Below, in pieces: positions 57,597 through 64,000 of a stretch of 64,000 bases of DNA. Source of the DNA: Zanthoxylum bungeanum (taxonomy: Eukaryota > Streptophyta > Magnoliopsida > Sapindales > Rutaceae); NCBI GenBank assembly GCA_019454045.1, contig SKCR01049656.1, positions 62,001 through 126,000 on the forward strand. Direction: 5' to 3'. Positions within the stretch are counted from its first letter, which is position 1, and each line of letters opens with the position of its first letter. The notes below the pieces were generated by a model. The model was not told the DNA's origin and made no database searches. It worked only from the letters and a program-made list of their open reading frames with translations. The translations under genes were made by a program, and so were the position numbers.

Positions 57597-58267
57597 TGAT
57601 ATGATACATGGAGCATCAAGAAAACAAGCCTCGAATTATGGATCCAAGCATCCAAGGATGAAACCTAATAATCCATTCAAGTTATTTGGCAATGAAGGGG
57701 TCGAAGATATATAAGTGAAGGCCTCCTAGAGGGGGTTAATGATAGTGTTTATTTTAGAGTGGGCCAACTGTTAGGGGCCCTAGGTTTTAATATTGGTGTT
57801 TATTCTAGAGTGAGCCAAATGTTAGGGGCCCAAGATTTTATTTGTAATAAGGATTATTACCTAGGGTCATTTCTGGTTTTTTAACATATTACAATTAGGG
57901 TTTCCATTGTACTATTTAAACAAGCTTTTCATTAATAAAATGGATGAATGTTTTAACCCAAAAAAATTAATTTTGCCATTAGGCACTTTGGTGGTGAGGC
58001 CGTGGATGGCTAACCATGGAAGAGTGGATTCTCTTCAAAACTTATCAAAGGATGTTGATGTCCTTTGTGGCGTTTCAAGCAATTAGGGGTTCGTGAGGCT
58101 TTGTTCTTCACGGGTTTCTAATCTTCAAACCTCGTTGTGCTTTCCTGTGCGCTCATAATAATCTTTTGTGGGTTTCACGGGCTTTGTTCCCGCGGGTTTC
58201 ACAGGAGTTGCGTGGATAATAATCTTTTGTGGGTTTGCTTGGCTTTGCTCCAGGCAGGTTTTCATCA
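57597..58267 (+). repeat. 3' LTR of the compact element
   Basis: 671 bp. It is about 50 bp longer than its partner because a segment with TTTTAGAGTGGGCCAA...GTTAGGGGCCC is duplicated at about 57750-57830. Confidence 0.85.
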
Positions 58268-58272
58268 CCTAC

Positions 58273-58960
58273 GCTTAAAGAGGCACCAACTCTAGCCGTC
58301 ATTGTAACTGACCCCTCCTCAAGTGGTCTTCTTGAGAGGATAAACATCTTTATAATTACTTAGTATAAATTTTAATGAAACTTCTTCCCCTTTGCACTTA
58401 TCACTGTATATTTCTTATTATGCACACCCTGATGCACACACCGGGCAAAGTCCTAATATATGGTACCTCCTTTAAATACTTAAAAAAAAATTCATTTGCA
58501 AATATGAATTAACAAAGAGCTTGAACAATCAAAGGGTCCAATCTAAATAAATGACCCGATCAAATAAAAAAACTAATCTCATCAATGACCCAATCAAATA
58601 ACACATAGATCTGACGCGACGAGGCCCAATCCAACACTTAGCAAAATGTCCATTAGCAAACACAGACCAACACTTAGGAATTTTTCCCTTTTTAAACATA
58701 GATTAGCAACGACCATCATCAACTAATGGGTCCAGTCCCAACAACTGATCCAATGATGTCATTTTATTCAACATGATAGGCAAACTGATCCGACCACATG
58801 AATTCCCCAACTTGACATACCGAGGCTCCAACCAACACTTTGATAAAAATTTCAGCGATAGAATCCCTATTTCCCAAAGGTTGTGATTTAAAGAGCCGAT
58901 CGATTCAAATCACTCAAACATGACCTGAGCCAACGTTGTTTGGTACTTAGCCAAAATCTT
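58273..58960. other. Unclassified transposon-like sequence
   Basis: No gene was seen. Repeated words such as AATGACCC(G/A)ATCAAATAA and CAACACTTAG occur several times, suggesting the edge of the tandem-repeat region that follows. Confidence 0.4.
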
Positions 58961-60113
58961 AGTGAAGAAGTCAATCTCTATTCCCTTAACAAATCATAAA
59001 GAACAGGCCACAAGGGGAAACTCCACTCCTCGTGCCGATCACGAAATCGGGCCTCGGGGGAAAACTTATAACCCTGAGCTCGTTTCAATACTTGGCCACA
59101 ATGGAATGATCCTCCCTCGTGCCATTAACATAACTAGGCCTCGAGGGAAATATTCTGACCCCGAGCCACACCAAACACTTGGCCACGAGAGAATGATCAT
59201 TCCTCATGTCATCAACACAATAAGGTCTCAAAGGAAAACTTCTGACCCCGTGCCATCTCATCCAAAAGACCACATAGGGAAACATTCAACCTCGAGCTAC
59301 CCAATAAAAAGCAACATCAGAGGAATCCCACTCTGTGTTATATTTAAAACAAAACAAAAAGGCCATAAGGGTGACGTATCACCCAGCCCGTACCACCCAA
59401 AAATAATAAAGTAATGGAGGAAGCATTTTGCCTCGAACTGTATAAAACAACAAGGTCATAGATATTGGGTACCACCCAATGCCACTCAAGTTGCAATCAT
59501 TATGTGGGCATTCATCCTCCATAAGCTATGCATCTATCATTCAATCGTCCTGGAGACCTCTGTTCACCTCCGGCTATGAATCCCAGAAGGGGGTGGCAAA
59601 TGCCATTGGGGAATTATCCATCCCTATGTTATGCAGACCCCGAGACTTCAATCATCACAAAGGCCTTCTAACCTTTTGTGCTATGTACCTCCCAATCCAA
59701 TTGACCCAAAAACCTCTGTTACCATCGGGATATGGTTCTCATAAAGAGGATGGAAAATGCCATGGGGCATTATCATTTCCCAAGCTATGCAGGCATCGAT
59801 GCTACAATCGTCATAGAGGCCCGTGGGCTCTTCCCGTATTATGTACCTCAAATAGGGACGTCAAACGCCACATGAGCCCTTTGGCCACACGTACTATGGT
59901 TATCCGGATGCTACAATTGTTACAGAGGTCCTCCAATCTTTTGTGCTATGTATCTCAAATAGGGACGTCAAATGTCACATGAGCCCTTTGGTCACACATA
60001 TTATGATTATCCTGAGGCTTTTATAATCATAGAGGTCCTCAAACCTTCCGTGTTATATACCTCAAAAAGGGCGTCAAACACCACAGGTGAATTTTTCTTC
60101 CTCGTGCTATGAT
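58961..60113. repeat. Degenerate tandem-repeat region, two unit types
   Basis: At about 59030-59300, units of roughly 90-95 bp share CCTCGTGCCAT, GGCCTCGAGGGAAA and TTGGCCAC. At about 59480-60100, units of roughly 115-130 bp share TTTTGTGCTATGTA(C/T)CTC, AGGGACGTCAAA and CACATGAGCCCTTTGG. The 150- and 167-residue open frames here are read-through of repeats and not proteins. Confidence 0.7.
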
Positions 60114-62564
60114 TGTAGGGGTTTTTAGGGGCTAAATCCGGTAACGCAGCGGAAGCGGTGGAAAATCGTATTTTCCGATTTCAAAAAACTTTTTCTCGGA
60201 TTAATTAAATAAACATATTTATTTAATTATCCAATAATCAAATTATGAAATAAAATTCAAATGAATCATATTCAAGTGAATTTACCGAAATGCCCTTACA
60301 TTGGTATTTTGTCCATTTTAGTCCGAAATTGATCTAATCAATTTTGAATGATTCTAAATCATTTCTAAGATGAACTTAGCATGTTCAAAACATCAAAACA
60401 CCAAGGCAACACAAATCCCATTTTTGACTCCTTTGGCCGAATGCACATCAATGTCCCATTTTGTGCACTTTGTCATTTCATGCATCAAAACACATCAAGA
60501 TGTAATCCAATGAACATGAAACTTTATATGCATCATATACACATCCAAATACAAAACATATATGAAAAGCCCCAATTTGGAATTGGTCATGAACCCTAAT
60601 TTTTCAATTTCATCAAATTGGACAAATTAGACCAAATGGTTAAATCCAACACTTCAATCATCTTTATTCCATCCAATCAAAGTCTCAACAAACAATGAAA
60701 CAACTCAAGATCAAATCTAGGTCATTTAAGAGTTGGTCAAAAACTCTAGATTAGCAACAAGGTTTCCAAAACCACAAAAGAACACTTATTACTACAATAG
60801 CCATAAGCTTCCTTCATCATACATGCTCTACACTTCCATCAAAACTTCCATCAACAAAAACACAAGGAATAAAGAAAGAAGAAATAACCTAAGAACATCA
60901 TATGTTAAAGCCTAGATCCTAAGGAACATTTTCCTTTCTAATAGCAAGTTGGAAAAAAACTCACTAAAATCCAAGCTTTCTTTGATTTCTTCTTTCTTTC
61001 TCACAAGCTTCCTTTGCTTCCATTAATGGAGTTTTTCTTTAAAGTGTATTAGGTTAACATTTCAAATGAAATGAAATCAATATATACTTGCCCAAGAAGG
61101 CCTTGGCCAAATTGGCCATAAGTATATACCAATAATTAATTTCAATTTCATTTGAATTTCATTAAATCAACTTGATAAAATATCTAAATAACACTTTATA
61201 GATATTTATATTAAGTCAACAAATGCAACTAGAAAAATATAACTCTTATATTTAAAGTGTAATGGCCGAAATTAATGAAAAATAAAGGAAAAAGATATTT
61301 TCATTTTCAAACAATTTTTGAACAAATATCTTAAGAAGTCAAAATCAATTTGACAACTTTTTCCTTTAATGTATAAGTCAACAATTGCAACTTATAATCA
61401 TTTCCTAACTTTATCATTTGGTGATATATTATATTTTAATTATATTAATCATTTAACAATTAAATAATTAAATAATTAATTAAATACAAATATATCAAAT
61501 ATATGTATTATATTTACTTTAAATATCTCAAACACATATATTGATGATATATGTCAAATACCTTTATTTGACTATTTATTAATGTGTATTTAATAATATC
61601 ATATATTAAATACAAATACACATTAATTAGGAAATGACGGTTCGGCCCGTTCGCATGTATTTTCGTTTAACGATTAAACGATTTATAAATAATCATCATT
61701 ATTCATAAATGTTGATCTCTAGTGCTCTACGAGTATGTTTCATTATTGAGACTCTCTAGATTTAGGTATATCCGTCATGAAATCCAATTTCATGTCCATA
61801 ATCTATCCACCCGTAGATTATGACGATCACGGATAATAAACTAGCTGAATATACAGGTCGAGGTCATTGCATACGTATAATCCCTCTGTCACAGAACTGA
61901 CGGATCCTATCTTGACACACACAGGATATCCTGAGGATCGATCCACACCCAACGAACAGGCGGAGGTCTGATCTAAATAGATCGGTGACGTGACTGCCAT
62001 CTAAGTGTGGAAGATGTCTCATACATCCACAGTGGTGTCTCAAGTCGAAGGACCACTATGCTACTCAACCCGAGAAGATTCTTATTGACGTTGGCGTACC
62101 ATCCATTAAGAATCTTCGGTGAGCCGTTCAGTGTTTATCCACTATAAACACCTACACGTCTATACGAGTCTCCATAGACTCATGGTTCATTGGGATAAAC
62201 CATCGGACCAAGTCACGATATACGACATGTACTGGTCTCAACGGATTTGACTAACCGACCCGTGTTAGCAAATCTTGACCAGGAACTATGTTTGATAATA
62301 TACATATAGCAGTGACACTTCCCAATGTCAATTACAAACTAACTTTGTAACTGTGTACTGCATATATATTATCGGGCCTTTGTCTAATATATACATATCA
62401 CTAAACCATATTTAGTTTCAATCTAATCGTAATCAGATCGAATACGTATAGAAGAACAAGAGGTGCAACCATAAATAAGTAATATTATGGAATAAGGGGA
62501 TGTTCGTATTCATGAATCAGACATAAATACGGCCGGATTGGCGCTCTGAGCACCAACCCCAACA
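60114..62564 (-). repeat. Copia-3 3' LTR
   Basis: Plus-strand ends are TGTAGGGGTTTTTAGG (60114) and ACCCCAACA (62564). In element sense it starts TGTTGGGGTTGG, preceded by the purine tract AAGTGGGAGAAAT. The 2451-bp length equals that of solo LTR D, and shared blocks (GGATCCTATCTTGAC, CCACACCCAACGAAC, CTATACGAGTCTCC) show that it is related to the Copia-2/D LTRs. Confidence 0.8.
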
Positions 62565-64000
62565 ATTTCTCCCACTTGCTCTAGTGCCAATCCACGGTAT
62601 CATATACACGTCTCAATGTGCATCGTATGCACATGGTCCTCAAAAGCTCACCCAGTACTTAAGAGGTAGGCAACAAAAACAAGTCCGCTATGACATATTG
62701 AGTTTGTCAAACAAACTCTATCGTTTCCCATAGTCAGCATCATTCATATTTTGTAGAATCTAGATTATACATTAATATGACTCTGATGCTACTTCAGTAT
62801 TGTGCTACAACTACTGAGTTGTCCAAGTATTTAAGGATCAAATCCAAAATACTATGAAGACAACCGCAAACACAATAACAATTCAAAACTTCTATTTTAT
62901 AAGGTCACTATGCAACTTCATAAGTCAATACTTCATAAGTTGCATTAACTCTACTCAGTTAGTAGAATCCTTCGTGACACTCCCACTGCATCTTTTCTGA
63001 CTCTTTATGACGTAGACTGTCTAACGTCATAATTAGTCTCAAAACTAATATGACCTAATGGTTGCAGACTATATTCTCCATGAATTAGAAACTCGTTCTT
63101 AATATCTCAAAGATCACAAAGAACGTGTTTCAAGATCCATCATATGGTCTATAGAATGTCAAAATAACTCGTAACAATTACGATTAAATCACATCTATAA
63201 TCGCACATTATAAAGTATTTATTATGTCATCATCAAATGATACATAAGATTGATTAGACATTCTAATCAATATCTCTTTCGAAAAAGGAATCATCCTTTA
63301 CGAAAAATGAATACTTATATAAGACACACAATAACTGTCGAACAGTTATACTAAATGTCATACAGATAGCCTTGTTATGTCTCTCATTAGATCATATCTA
63401 ATGTACGACTAATAGGAGTATCTCACAAGTCTCTTGGTTTTATATCTTATATAAAACTTTATATCGTATATAAAAGAGACTACTCCCACTTTTATCACGG
63501 AGTAAAGAAGACTTAGGTAAATCTTTTACCTCATAAACATCTCATTATTACTATAATAATGACAATGTCGTTAAGATATATAACACTAGAAAGTAATATG
63601 TACGCTCCCACTAACCCTTCTAATCACATATGTATTCTATATACTTTGACAAGATCAGACAATCTGACGATATCAAAAATAGAGAACACATACTTCTGGA
63701 AGACTTATCCGAGTCTACAATAGGCTCTATAAGCTAACACACTAAACTGCGATCTCAGCAGAACACAAACTCTAGGGCCATTTCAGAATGAATTCTTCAA
63801 ATAAGGAAATCAAAACTGATCTCTTATCTGAATAAGTCATCCAAAAACGCCACTTTGCATTCTTTAGCTAAAATATACAGTTTATTATCAACATTAACCA
63901 ATATATCTTTAATTGTTCAATTAGTGTGACTAGAGATAAGTTTTCTCAGAATCTACAATAGATTGCTGAGTATAACTTTTCTCACTGTCATACTATAAAG
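62565..64000 (-). mobile_element. Copia-3 interior (3' end of pol), runs off the window
   Basis: A purine tract (minus strand AGCAAGTGGGAGAAAT at 62565-62580) is followed by decayed RNase H/RT sequence. GTTAGTGGGAGCGTAC near 63600 on the minus strand is in the usual place before the YVDD box. No long open frame remains. The 5' LTR lies beyond 64000. Confidence 0.65.

Larger units (their letters stand above)
56394..58267 (+). mobile_element. Compact non-autonomous LTR element (LARD/TRIM-like), TSD CCTAC
   Basis: The LTRs are 56394-57013 and 57597-58267, both starting TGATATGATACATGGAGC and ending GGTTTTCATCA. The whole is flanked by perfect CCTAC (56389-56393 and 58268-58272). A primer site TGGTATTCAGAGC (57017) resembles the initiator tRNA-Met site. 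A purine tract AAAGAATGGGAGAA precedes the 3' LTR. The 583-bp interior has no gag-pol except a last scrap (IFLKNGRMI-like) typical of the end of chromovirus pol. It is mostly a T-rich minisatellite. Mobilisation would have needed proteins from a full element. Confidence 0.88.

Noticed and set aside
58962..59982. Two plus-strand proteins of 150 and 167 codons
   Set aside because: Internal repeats match the DNA tandem units; no start context or family resemblance.

Overview
This is nuclear DNA from a flowering plant, most likely a eudicot. It is AT-rich, its genes have introns, it carries plant-type Ty1/copia and Ty3/gypsy retrotransposons with long LTRs, and it holds a plant-like alpha-COP gene and a plastid-targeted protein gene. 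The species cannot be named from the sequence. Everything here was read by eye; no alignment or database search was run.

Layout. (1) 1-9059: an Athila-type Ty3/gypsy element on the minus strand with a damaged gag-pol. Between integrase and the 3' LTR it carries a broken, intronless copy of a LOG-family (cytokinin-activating type) gene and a second Cys-rich gene fragment. (2) 9060-18.86 kb: a degenerate copia element (Copia-2, minus strand). Its 3' LTR is split by a solo LTR (A), which is itself split by a related solo LTR (B); both have target-site duplications (TSDs). (3) 18.86-34.6 kb: the 3' part of a Tat-like Ty3/gypsy element carrying an antisense plant-mobile-domain (PMD) pseudogene. 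A 12.3-kb copia element (Copia-1, 21141-33411, TSD GTCAT) sits inside the PMD gene, and Copia-1 is itself split by a solo LTR (D, TSD GTTCT). (4) 34.6-37.7 kb: a tRNA-derived SINE with a 15-bp TSD, a hAT-like non-autonomous element, then AT-rich spacer. (5) 37.7-43.1 kb: a COPA (coatomer alpha) gene on the minus strand, recognisable end to end but carrying three reading-frame breaks. (6) 44.9-49.9 kb: an 11-exon minus-strand gene for a predicted plastid protein. (7) 50-56.4 kb: spacer with a 60-bp perfect tandem duplication, a MITE, a strong hairpin and LTR fragments. (8) 56.4-58.3 kb: a compact non-autonomous LTR element (TSD CCTAC) whose interior is mostly a minisatellite. (9) 58.3-64 kb: tandem-repeat DNA, then the 3' LTR and interior of a third copia element (Copia-3), which runs off the window.

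Only COPA and the plastid gene look like ordinary host genes. They lie next to each other on the same strand in a gene island of about 13 kb, flanked on both sides by nested retrotransposons. The nesting gives a relative order: the Tat element before Copia-1 before solo LTR D, and Copia-2 before solo LTR A before solo LTR B. The Athila element also inserted after Copia-2.
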